A stretch of 26,169 bases of DNA from Planctomycetia bacterium (GTDB lineage Bacteria; Planctomycetota; UBA11346), in contig SYDV01000343.1 in assembly GCA_005801395.1 (NCBI GenBank), forward strand, positions 1 to 26,169. Reading direction: 5' to 3'. The translations under genes were made by a program, and so were the position numbers. Shown one piece after another: positions 7,233-15,083 of the stretch (positions within the stretch are counted from its first letter, which is position 1; each line of letters begins with the position of its first letter). The notes below the pieces were generated by a model, which made no database searches, was not told the DNA's origin, and saw only the letters and a list, made by a program, of their open reading frames with translations.

Positions 7233-8717
7233 TTAAGTGAAGTTTACTACCACTGATTTTACCTGAGTAAATAAATCCAAGCCATATGGCCCTTTTTCAC
7301 GGCCCCAACCGCTCTGTTTAAAACCACCCCACGGTGAAGCATTGTCAAAAGCGTTGTAACAATTAATCCACACATTTCCGACATCCAGCGCCGCTGCAGC
7401 CTGATGTGCCTTGCGGATATCACGCGTCCACACCCCAGCGGCCAGGCCAAAAGGAGAATCATTACCAATATGAACGGCGTCGGATAAATCACGGAAGGGT
7501 ATGACGGCTGCGACTGGCCCAAATATTTCTTCTTGGGCGATGCGCATCTGATTATTCACCTGAGAAAACACCGTTGGTTCTATAAAAAATCCATTCGCTA
7601 ATTCTCCACCCGGTGCATGACCACCGCTCACGACACGAGCGCCTTCTTCCACGCCTATCGACAAATAATTCATCACCCGATGTTGCTGCGCGAGCGAAAC
7701 CAACGGTCCCATTTTCGTTTCGAGATCCAGTCCATGACCAAGTCGCACCACACGCGCCATATCTGCAAATCGTTCAACGAATTCCGGGTAGATGGATTCT
7801 TCCACTAACACGCGGGAACCAGCAGAGCAAATCTCACCTTGGCAGAAAAATATACCCATGAAAACGCCTTTGAGCGCCGCTTCTAAATCAGCATCCGCAA
7901 ATACGATATTGGGCGATTTTCCGCCCAGTTCGAGTGACACCTTTTTTAAATTACCCGCCGATGCACGGACCAAAGCTCGACCAACCTCGGTTGATCCGGT
8001 AAACGTAATTTTATCCACATCCGGATGCTCGGACAACACGGCTCCCGTTTGCAACCCAAGACCCGTAATTAAATTAAATACCCCTGGAGGAAATCCTGCA
8101 TTCTGAATTAATTGCCCCAAACGTACAGCGACCAACGATGCGTCCTCTGATGGTTTAATAATTATGGTATTGCCAGTCGCCAATGCTGGGGCTGCTTTAT
8201 ATAAGGGCATAGTTAATGGATAATTGGGCGGCGTAATACCCGCCACCACACCCAACGGTTCGCGCGTGGTAAAATTGATGAACTGCCCAGGCAGAGATAA
8301 TGGGATGGTATCTCCCGTTAACTTGGTGGTCCATCCGGCATAATATTCCGTCCAACTTACGGCTGTAGCGACTTCTTTTTTCGCCTCCCAGAGCGGCTTG
8401 CCATTTTCTAAGGTAATTAATTGAGCTAAAACTTCACCGTCTTGTTCGATCAGGCTTGCTAACTTTTGTAATAAACGACCGCGATCGTATGGAGATATTT
8501 TTTTCCACCCTTTTAAAGCCCGACGTGCGGCAGAAACGGCTTCATCTACGTCCGTTTTATCGCCTGCCGAAATACTGCCTATTTTCTGCGCGGTTGCTGG
8601 ATCAATGGCATCAAGAAATTGGGCGCTCGCCGCATCTCGCCAATGACCATCAATCAACAAGCGCTGGGGCTTGGCAAGAAAAGCTTGCACTTCGGGCAAC
8701 AATATCGGCGTTTTCAT
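7233..8717 (-). CDS. NAD(P)-dependent aldehyde dehydrogenase
   Basis: The 494-residue product is a full-length member of the ALDH superfamily, which oxidises aldehydes to acids in the cytoplasm. The catalytic Cys297 lies in GEICSAGSR, the general-base Glu263 in LELGGKSPN, the cofactor Lys188 in IIKPSE and the oxyanion Asn165 in PPNYPL. The cofactor-loop motif FTGSTEVGRAL spans 239-249. The usual Trp of PWNF is Pro here, a variation outside the catalytic residues. The layout is closest to the betaine-aldehyde/phenylacetaldehyde group, but the substrate cannot be read from sequence. The ATG overlaps the stop of the small-subunit gene as ATGA (8717-8714), so it is translationally coupled to the GMC dehydrogenase. 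It is the last gene of the operon and probably takes an aldehyde produced by, or downstream of, that enzyme. Confidence 0.93.
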   Translation of the reverse strand: MKTPILLPEVQAFLAKPQRLLIDGHWRDAASAQFLDAIDPATAQKIGSISAGDKTDVDEAVSAARRALKGWKKISPYDRGRLLQKLASLIEQDGEVLAQLITLENGKPLWEAKKEVATAVSWTEYYAGWTTKLTGDTIPLSLPGQFINFTTREPLGVVAGITPPNYPLTMPLYKAAPALATGNTIIIKPSEDASLVAVRLGQLIQNAGFPPGVFNLITGLGLQTGAVLSEHPDVDKITFTGSTEVGRALVRASAGNLKKVSLELGGKSPNIVFADADLEAALKGVFMGIFFCQGEICSAGSRVLVEESIYPEFVERFADMARVVRLGHGLDLETKMGPLVSLAQQHRVMNYLSIGVEEGARVVSGGHAPGGELANGFFIEPTVFSQVNNQMRIAQEEIFGPVAAVIPFRDLSDAVHIGNDSPFGLAAGVWTRDIRKAHQAAAALDVGNVWINCYNAFDNASPWGGFKQSGWGREKGPYGLDLFTQVKSVVVNFT

Positions 8718-9142
8718 AGGATGCGGCCTTGGGGCAAATTAAAATCGGGATGTCCACCAACATGCGCTGACGGACCTGAAAAACCAATCCGTTGCCAAAC
8801 TCCTGGATCGCCAAGGTAAAGCGCGCACACATCTGCACGTAGTAAACGGAAAAAATGCGGGGTTTCTTGACGCAATATACCCAATAAGTGATGCACTTCG
8901 CGCTCATCTAATTCTTTGATGGCTCGGCCAAATAACTTGGCAGCAATCTCTTCAGCGTCTCGTAGACCTTGGGTGTAAATAAATCCATACACACTGCGAC
9001 GCATGCGTTCCGCAATTCCTGGACCTGCATGGACACCAGCTGCACCACCATCGCGGTGATCGCCAGGAATAATTCCCTGAGCTAATATCCCTAACGTCGA
9101 TATCTCGTTCAAGCCAACCATGATTTCGGTTACTTTGCTCAT
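8714..9142 (-). CDS. Gluconate 2-dehydrogenase subunit 3 family protein
   Basis: The 142-residue product matches PF13618: an N-terminal helix with LGILAQGIIPGDHRDGGA, then FYxxxTxxGxx-like helices and the family's signature end, GDPGVWQRIGFSGPSAHVGG followed by HPDFN. Members are the small partner of membrane-linked or soluble GMC dehydrogenases (gluconate, fructose, glucoside 3-dehydrogenases) and help fold, export or wire the flavoprotein. I start at 9142 (MSKVTEIM) because this ATG overlaps the GMC stop as ATGA and GCAGGGGG precedes it. An ATG five codons upstream lies inside the GMC gene. Unlike many homologues it shows no twin-arginine signal, so the complex is probably cytoplasmic. Its own stop overlaps the aldehyde dehydrogenase start. 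Confidence 0.9.
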   Translation of the reverse strand: MSKVTEIMVGLNEISTLGILAQGIIPGDHRDGGAAGVHAGPGIAERMRRSVYGFIYTQGLRDAEEIAAKLFGRAIKELDEREVHHLLGILRQETPHFFRLLRADVCALYLGDPGVWQRIGFSGPSAHVGGHPDFNLPQGRIL

Positions 9143-10683
9143 AGTGCCCCCTGCCATTTTTTCTGGTTAATAAAATCCGCTGCGCGCGCAGCAATTGCCA
9201 GTGACGTCAACGTCGGATTCACGCCCGAACCGGTGACAAAAACACTGCTGTCGACGATAAATAAATTTTTCACGTCGTGACTTTGACCAAATTCAGACAC
9301 CACCGACGTCTTTCGATCTCGCCCCATGCGACATCCACCCATGGCATGAGCACCGTAATTCAAACCATGGCGTACTTTTTTCGCACCTGATGCCGACATC
9401 ATGGCTGCCGCTTTATCACGACCCGCAGCAGCAACCCGCACATCATTGTCACCCCATTGATAATGTACGCGAGTGACCGGCAACCCACGGGCATCGCGCA
9501 AATCCGGATCCAAGGTAATTACATTATTACGCTCAGGTAATCCTTCGGCATGCGCCCACCACGCTGCGGTGTGAGCGTATTCATATAATTGATCCTTAAA
9601 TTCCTGACCGTAGGTCAATCCACTCAGATTACCGAAGGTTATTGGGGGCATCATGTAGGAGAGTAGAATATAACCGCGAGCATAATCTTGTTGGGGAACT
9701 GGGCGATAATAATCTTGCACCATGACATGGCCCATCTGCATACCTTTAAAAGCATTGATCGGTTCATCAAATGTACCAAAAACCTGCCAAGTCGGGTGAC
9801 TCATAAAATATCGTCCGACTACACCACTGGAATTCGCTAACCCTTCTGCGCCATTATTTGACGCAGACAATAACAACAAACGTGCCGTTTCCATGGGATT
9901 TGCTGCCAGGATTACCACCTTGGCTTTCACATGAAACGCACATAAATTTTCGTCGATATAATCAACTCCATTTAATCGATCACCTGCTTCATTGGTACAT
10001 AAACGCTGAACAAAAGCCTGACTAATGACCCGTGCACCCAGTGACTCTGCCTGAGCTAAATAGGTATTGGCGCTGGTAGCCTTGGCATTCGTCGGACAAC
10101 CAGAACCACAATATCCACAATAGGTACAGGCCGGACGGCCATCACGCTCAACTGAATTAATCGCAATCGGTGGTGCAAATGGTTGGGCCCCTAATGCCCG
10201 AGCGCCACGCGCCAATACCTGCGCATGCCAATTCATCTGGTGCGCTGGCATTGGTAATAAATAATTTTCTGCTGCATGTGGTCCGCAGTCTCCAGCCACA
10301 CCCATTTCTTCTTCAATACGTTGATAATAGGGACGCAGATCGTCGTAGCTAATTGGCCAATCCTCGCCCACTCCTTCTGTGGTTTGCGTGCAGAAGTCAG
10401 AACGGTCAAAGCGTGGCATAACTCCCATCCACGGTAATGTCCCACCACCTACCCCCGTTCCAACTTTTGGCGCGACAAAATCAGAGCCAACAAAAGCACG
10501 CGGTTCATTCCACATAATACGACTGGCATTAGCTTCTGCATTTTGCAAATCTTTATGCGCATCTAATCGCGGTCCCGCCTCTAATACTAATACTTTGGCA
10601 CCATGTACCGATAAGCGTTGCGCCATTAACGCACCACAAGGGCCAGCACCAACTACGACAACATCAAACTGCCGATTCAGCAT
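9139..10683 (-). CDS. GMC-family FAD oxidoreductase, large catalytic subunit
   Basis: The 514-residue product is a GMC oxidoreductase of the gluconate 2-dehydrogenase/glucoside 3-dehydrogenase type. The FAD-binding GAGPCG lies at residues 12-17 with the acidic strand end LVLEAG at 33-37. The flavin-contact loop GTGVGGGTLPW is near 76-85, and the C-terminal catalytic block reads GAHAMGGCRMG ... VDSSVFVTGSGVNPTLTSLA. A four-Cys group, CTYCGYCGSGC (186-196), resembles the iron-sulfur-binding segment of FAD-dependent sugar dehydrogenases. The start is set at 10683 (MLNRQFDVVVVG). A longer ATG at 10749 would overlap the upstream gene and add 22 residues with no family match. No Tat or Sec signal is visible. 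It probably oxidises a sugar or glycoside hydroxyl with its coupled small subunit. The electron acceptor is not in this operon. Confidence 0.92.
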   Translation of the reverse strand: MLNRQFDVVVVGAGPCGALMAQRLSVHGAKVLVLEAGPRLDAHKDLQNAEANASRIMWNEPRAFVGSDFVAPKVGTGVGGGTLPWMGVMPRFDRSDFCTQTTEGVGEDWPISYDDLRPYYQRIEEEMGVAGDCGPHAAENYLLPMPAHQMNWHAQVLARGARALGAQPFAPPIAINSVERDGRPACTYCGYCGSGCPTNAKATSANTYLAQAESLGARVISQAFVQRLCTNEAGDRLNGVDYIDENLCAFHVKAKVVILAANPMETARLLLLSASNNGAEGLANSSGVVGRYFMSHPTWQVFGTFDEPINAFKGMQMGHVMVQDYYRPVPQQDYARGYILLSYMMPPITFGNLSGLTYGQEFKDQLYEYAHTAAWWAHAEGLPERNNVITLDPDLRDARGLPVTRVHYQWGDNDVRVAAAGRDKAAAMMSASGAKKVRHGLNYGAHAMGGCRMGRDRKTSVVSEFGQSHDVKNLFIVDSSVFVTGSGVNPTLTSLAIAARAADFINQKKWQGAL

Positions 10684-10717
10684 CTTATTGCTTTCTTTAG
10701 CGTAAAATCCATCTGCT

Positions 10718-13039
10718 TTATGGTTTAGGAATACGATGAATAGTTCCAATAAAATCCGTCGTCATAATTTCAGCGGTAGCCGTGGTCACTTTTGCTTTTA
10801 CTTCATATTGGTGTGACGGCTTCAGATCGGGTATGGTTAAATCCACACTCAGTCGATCCTGACTCAATTTAACGCTGGTTATATGGAAGACGTCGCCCGT
10901 GGTAATTTTATCTGGTTCAGAAATAGAATACCATTTTGAACCATATTCGTTGGTCCAACGATAATTCCAACCATGCATGGAATAACTACCGACATCATTC
11001 GCTATTTCTGGTTCTAACGGCGCCGTAAACGTTAGGCGCAAACCATGTGGTAACACGGTGACTGAACGACCCATTACTACTGGTTTTCCAGACAAACGAA
11101 CACGATCAAAACCACCTGGTTTCGACGCCGTCGTTTGACCGATTCCCAATCCAACTACATACATTTGGCCATCAATTGGATTAAAGCGACTACGCATGGC
11201 GGCAGAAGAAAATCGGGCAGGGAAACGAATGACGCCACCCTGCATCAGACCGTCAATTTCCTGGCGGTAAACGAGGTAAGCGCCTGCTTTGCCATAACTC
11301 AGATGAATTAATTCATTAGTAAATGGCCCCCACAAATTGCTCGAAACCCACGTCTGACTACAGGCCGAATTATCTATCGTTTGCGGCAAGAAACACAGTG
11401 GCTTCGGCGGATGAATTTCTTTACCAAATGCCGTATCGCAGACGCCAAGAAAATCTCCTGGCTTTACCCAATGTATGGGCGTTGCTGGCACCCACGTACC
11501 TTCATTGTCCCCAACGGTTACTTGTCCGTCTGCACGAACGCTAAAACCATTCGCCATGCGCAATCCGGTGGCATAAGTTTCGAGTTTTTTCCCATCAGGA
11601 CTCATTCGCTGAATCGTGCCTTGATGCGGCGTCATCAATTGAAAACCACGTCCGCCAACGCGCACCGATCCTCCAACACAAAACATGAAATTACCTTGCG
11701 GATCCAAATCTAGATCACAAAGGTACCCATTCGAAGAATGCGTCTGCAACAGATCTTGTCCTAATAATTCATAATAATCGGCTTCGCCATTTTGATCAGC
11801 GTCGTGCAAGCGAATAATTCCATCGCGACACGCCACATGAATAATGCCGTTTACTATTTTCAGCCCTAATGGCGAGTACAGCCCAGCAGCATAGCGTTTC
11901 CAAGTTACGGCTCGCAATTCCGCATCTAACCCTGACACAACAAAAACATCACCATTCAGTGTCGCTAACGCCGCCTTACCATCGTTAAAGAAATCAATGG
12001 CCGAAGGTCTAATCCAAGCTGCCCAGGGATTATCATCTGGTAAGGTTATCGCATCTACCGCATAACCACGGTCATTTTCCCCTAATTTACCTGACGTCAC
12101 TAACAAAGTCGGCCATAACACGGAGGGTGACTTTATTTTCTCTCTGAGACTTTTTGCCTGGGGAACTTGCTTTGCCAATTCTGTCAATTCTTCACTTGAA
12201 GTTCCACGTCCTGCGATGAGGACCGTCACCGTTCGGGGTTCTGCCGCCGGCGATAATTGAACTACCACACGTTGATCCCGGTGAGAAATTTGAGCAATAT
12301 CAGCACCAAACGTTACCGTGGCTTTTACCGATCCACTTATCACCATCTTATTCTGATGACTAAATTCCGGCGCTGCATCTGCTAACACGACCGTTAAGGG
12401 CAACGCATGCGCAGCAAGGGTGAATGTACGAGCCAAAGCAACTGCTCGTTCTTTTCCCGCCACCACGGGAGCTCGATAAAGAGACAGACATTCGAGGACA
12501 TCCGTATCACCAATTTTATAACTAAATACCGTTTCACGGCCACAACGGTAATATCCAGCCGTGCGCGACCACGTTGACGGTAATGGACCAGGTCGAGAGA
12601 TCATCGGTGGATAAGCCGTGCGTGGATCATCAAATCCGCCAGCAGGATTTTCCCACCCAACTCCGCTCGTCACAAATTGTGGTTCCTTGCGTAATTTTGA
12701 CGCTTCGCCATGGGTCCCATCAAGCCACCAGCCCATTAAACGTGGCGCGCCACCTGTCCACAGGCAGGCAACGCGTTGGCTATCTAAATCAAAAATCGCA
12801 CCATCTTCCATTTCCACACCGCCCTCTTCACCAAACATCACTAAAACGCCTTTAGGCACACTATCACAGCTGTAGACGCCATTACTTTTATCATACGTCC
12901 CGGTTGGCTGCAGAGCAAAACTTCCGGCAAAAGCGCCGCCATAATCAATTGATTCAACACGATGCGGTTTCTTAGCCTCACCTGCTTGGGTAGGAACCCA
13001 CACCAAACACAACGCGATCGTCAATAATAACTGCCTCAT
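10718..13039 (-). CDS. Secreted beta-propeller protein, probably with an N-terminal DUF6797-type domain
   Basis: The 773-residue product begins with a Sec signal (MRQLLLTIALCLVWVPTQA, cut before GEAKKP). Residues ~30-300 include GAIFDLDSQRVACLWTGG and GWWLDGTHGEAS, which resemble the DUF6797 domain of PVC secreted proteins. Residues ~310-640 form an NHL/sorbosone-dehydrogenase-like propeller (RPSAIDFFNDGKAALATLNG, YSPLGLKIVNGIIHVACRDG, HDADQNGEADYYE). A beta-rich tail (~650-773) looks Ig- or FN3-like. Related proteins often end in a cytochrome c or heme-binding domain. None is present, and there is no CxxCH. AAGGAT lies 4 bases before the ATG. It sits 43 bases after the ThuA-like gene and 34 before the GMC gene. 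Substrate unknown. It probably acts in the periplasm on the same carbohydrate. Confidence 0.75.
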   Translation of the reverse strand: MRQLLLTIALCLVWVPTQAGEAKKPHRVESIDYGGAFAGSFALQPTGTYDKSNGVYSCDSVPKGVLVMFGEEGGVEMEDGAIFDLDSQRVACLWTGGAPRLMGWWLDGTHGEASKLRKEPQFVTSGVGWENPAGGFDDPRTAYPPMISRPGPLPSTWSRTAGYYRCGRETVFSYKIGDTDVLECLSLYRAPVVAGKERAVALARTFTLAAHALPLTVVLADAAPEFSHQNKMVISGSVKATVTFGADIAQISHRDQRVVVQLSPAAEPRTVTVLIAGRGTSSEELTELAKQVPQAKSLREKIKSPSVLWPTLLVTSGKLGENDRGYAVDAITLPDDNPWAAWIRPSAIDFFNDGKAALATLNGDVFVVSGLDAELRAVTWKRYAAGLYSPLGLKIVNGIIHVACRDGIIRLHDADQNGEADYYELLGQDLLQTHSSNGYLCDLDLDPQGNFMFCVGGSVRVGGRGFQLMTPHQGTIQRMSPDGKKLETYATGLRMANGFSVRADGQVTVGDNEGTWVPATPIHWVKPGDFLGVCDTAFGKEIHPPKPLCFLPQTIDNSACSQTWVSSNLWGPFTNELIHLSYGKAGAYLVYRQEIDGLMQGGVIRFPARFSSAAMRSRFNPIDGQMYVVGLGIGQTTASKPGGFDRVRLSGKPVVMGRSVTVLPHGLRLTFTAPLEPEIANDVGSYSMHGWNYRWTNEYGSKWYSISEPDKITTGDVFHITSVKLSQDRLSVDLTIPDLKPSHQYEVKAKVTTATAEIMTTDFIGTIHRIPKP

Positions 13040-13082
13040 GATTATCCTTAATGGTAAGTTCGCATACCTATTTATTAACCCG

Positions 13083-13973
13083 TCACTTAGTCGCTTTGGG
13101 CTCTAAGGCTGATGGTTCATAGCGCTGCAAATCGGGATCCGCGGTTACCACTCCACCCGCGGGAACCTCTAATTGAGCAGACCATATAATACCGTTCATA
13201 ATACAACGCCGCAGATCCGCATTCGCCCAATTGCGATAAAAATGTGGCATTACGATGCCAAAGCCACGCCCATCATTACTGCGTTCAGTTGCCCAAGCCA
13301 CCGTTTCTCTCTGAGGTTTTTCTGGCGGTAACAATGACGAGGCAATTGGCGTCACACGTGTAGATGGACGATAATGTTCTCCGCCCCACCATAAATTAAT
13401 GTACGGCTCATCATGCAGCGTAAATGTTGTCCAACCGTTACAAATCGGATGAGTTACGGTGGCTGGTTCAATCGTCGCACTGGGAAATATTTTGGCCACC
13501 GATTGGTGATGTTTAGCGCGCACGGCAAAATATCCGCCCAGCCAATCCAATAACGGATGCGCGCCATCATCTGGCAGATCCTTCGCCTGTAATCCGACGG
13601 CAAAATGCACACAAACAATGCCGCAGCCACGTGCCATCATGGCAGCAAAGCGTGACATCGACGCTGGCGCATCCGGCATTTGTGTCAGCGGGAAATTATC
13701 GCCAATAAAAACCACGCTCGCGTAGCGATCCAACGTCGCCTGGTCTTGCGGTAGCGCCGTCACTACCTCGGCCTTGACCACTCCAGACAAATTACTCGCC
13801 CTCTGTAAGCAATCCGCCATCAACCGCCCACTCGCAGCCACTTCGTGCGTTCCCGGCGGATGATTAGTCGGTCCGACGACGATCAAAATATGCGTCGGAT
13901 CAGCTGCGGCTAATGCCGCCGCTGACATCGCCTGGAACAACAAAAAAACACCCAACATCAGAATATGTTTCAT
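13083..13973 (-). CDS. Secreted ThuA-like domain protein
   Basis: The 296-residue product has a Sec signal (MKHILMLGVFLLFQAMSAAA...) followed by a ThuA-like, glutamine-amidotransferase-type fold (PF06283): strand ILIVVGPTNHPPGTHE, SVVFIGDNFPLT, CGIVCVHFAVG in the position of the nucleophile elbow, then GGYFAVRAKHHQ and HPICNGWTTFTLHDEPYINL, typical late motifs of PVC ThuA proteins. ThuA of rhizobia works with ThuB in 3-keto-trehalose metabolism. PVC homologues are usually exported and uncharacterised. It is the first gene of the operon. A GAGGAG lies 11 bases before the ATG. It probably acts on an oxidised sugar in the periplasm, by inference from its neighbours. Confidence 0.85.
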   Translation of the reverse strand: MKHILMLGVFLLFQAMSAAALAAADPTHILIVVGPTNHPPGTHEVAASGRLMADCLQRASNLSGVVKAEVVTALPQDQATLDRYASVVFIGDNFPLTQMPDAPASMSRFAAMMARGCGIVCVHFAVGLQAKDLPDDGAHPLLDWLGGYFAVRAKHHQSVAKIFPSATIEPATVTHPICNGWTTFTLHDEPYINLWWGGEHYRPSTRVTPIASSLLPPEKPQRETVAWATERSNDGRGFGIVMPHFYRNWANADLRRCIMNGIIWSAQLEVPAGGVVTADPDLQRYEPSALEPKATK

Positions 13974-14151
13974 GGCCGCCTTTGCTCCTCGGGTTCTTCC
14001 CTACGACAAAAGCATAACGGCTAAGTCCCTTTGCGTACTAGAACAGCCACGACCTCCTTATGTACAGATGCGACATCACCGAGGATCTGACTATGGCCAC
14101 CATCACTTATCTTTTCCACTCATCAGATGACGATTACCCTGATAAAAGGAG

Positions 14152-14970
14152 CTAAGAGACGTGCTGATACTTTCGCCGATATGCGCCAGGTGTCATCCCC
14201 ATCGCTTTAACAAAGGCGCGGGTGAAATGACTGTGATCCGTAAATCCGGACTGTTGCGCAATCGTGGTAAGTGAAGCATCGCCTGAAATTAATAGATCAA
14301 TGCCATGACCTAGGCGAAATTGGCGCAGGTATTCTTTCGGTGTCAGGTGGAACATATCAAGAAACGCGCGCTGAAATTGTCGCGTCGATAAATGACAACG
14401 CTGCGCCAACTCGGACACCGTTATGGACGTCGAAAAATGTTCTCGCACCTGTTCCAACGCAGGTTGCAATCGTGCATACGGCAATAACCGGATGGCCGCA
14501 TCACTCAAATGTCGTGAGATACCCGCCAAACTAACAATTGTCCCATTGGTTGAGCGCAAGGGTATTTTTGACGTCACATACCATTCAGGACAGCCACTGT
14601 GACGTAAAACCAATTCGACTCGATCCCACACCGCTTGTCCGGCAAATACTCGCTGATCATCACGGACATATTCATCAGCTAAGTGGCGTGCCGTAAAATC
14701 ATGATCCGTACGACCAATTATTTGGCTCTCATCTCCCAAACCGTGCGCCGCACACATCGTGCGGTTCGCCCGCATGTACCGACCCTGCAGGTCTTTAATA
14801 AAAAAATAAACGCCCTCTAGCGCGTCAAATAACGATTGGCCGTGTTCTTGGTGAACATTGGCAAAAAATGACTCTGCTAATTGATTAGGCTGTACGGCAA
14901 CACGATTGGTCGAACGACGACTCTGATGAGGCGTTTTCTTGTTAGTCTTCGATGCCGAGTTACGAGCCAT
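14152..14970 (-). CDS. PAS domain-containing AraC-family transcription regulator
   Basis: The 272-residue product has a basic, disordered start, a PAS-like sensor domain (about 45-155: LFDALEGVYFFIKDLQGRYM, then GRTDHDF and SKIPLRSTNGTIVSLAGISR) and a C-terminal AraC double helix-turn-helix (about 170-270: ISVSELAQRCHLSTRQFQRA-like first motif, IAQQSGFTDHSHFTRAF and MTPGAYRRKY in the second). The second helix-turn-helix matches the AraC signature well. An ATG at 15033 would add 21 residues. I prefer 14970, where the protein takes on the usual lysine/arginine-rich start, but neither has a clear ribosome binding site. It ends 178 bases upstream of the ThuA-like gene on the same strand and is the obvious candidate regulator of that operon, sensing a small ligand through the PAS domain. 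Confidence 0.9.
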   Translation of the reverse strand: MARNSASKTNKKTPHQSRRSTNRVAVQPNQLAESFFANVHQEHGQSLFDALEGVYFFIKDLQGRYMRANRTMCAAHGLGDESQIIGRTDHDFTARHLADEYVRDDQRVFAGQAVWDRVELVLRHSGCPEWYVTSKIPLRSTNGTIVSLAGISRHLSDAAIRLLPYARLQPALEQVREHFSTSITVSELAQRCHLSTRQFQRAFLDMFHLTPKEYLRQFRLGHGIDLLISGDASLTTIAQQSGFTDHSHFTRAFVKAMGMTPGAYRRKYQHVS

Positions 14971-15083
14971 GGTTATTTGAGAGCATGGATTTTCGGCTAA
15001 TAACGCAACGTTGAATCTCACACCACACGCCATTAACTCATCTTAACGATTGATCGGGTCAGCACACTGGTCAGCTTCACGTT

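Noticed and set aside
10684..10749. 66-base N-terminal extension of the GMC gene from the ATG at 10749
   Set aside because: It overlaps the upstream gene and the added residues do not fit the family, whose FAD strand begins a few residues after the internal Met at 10683.
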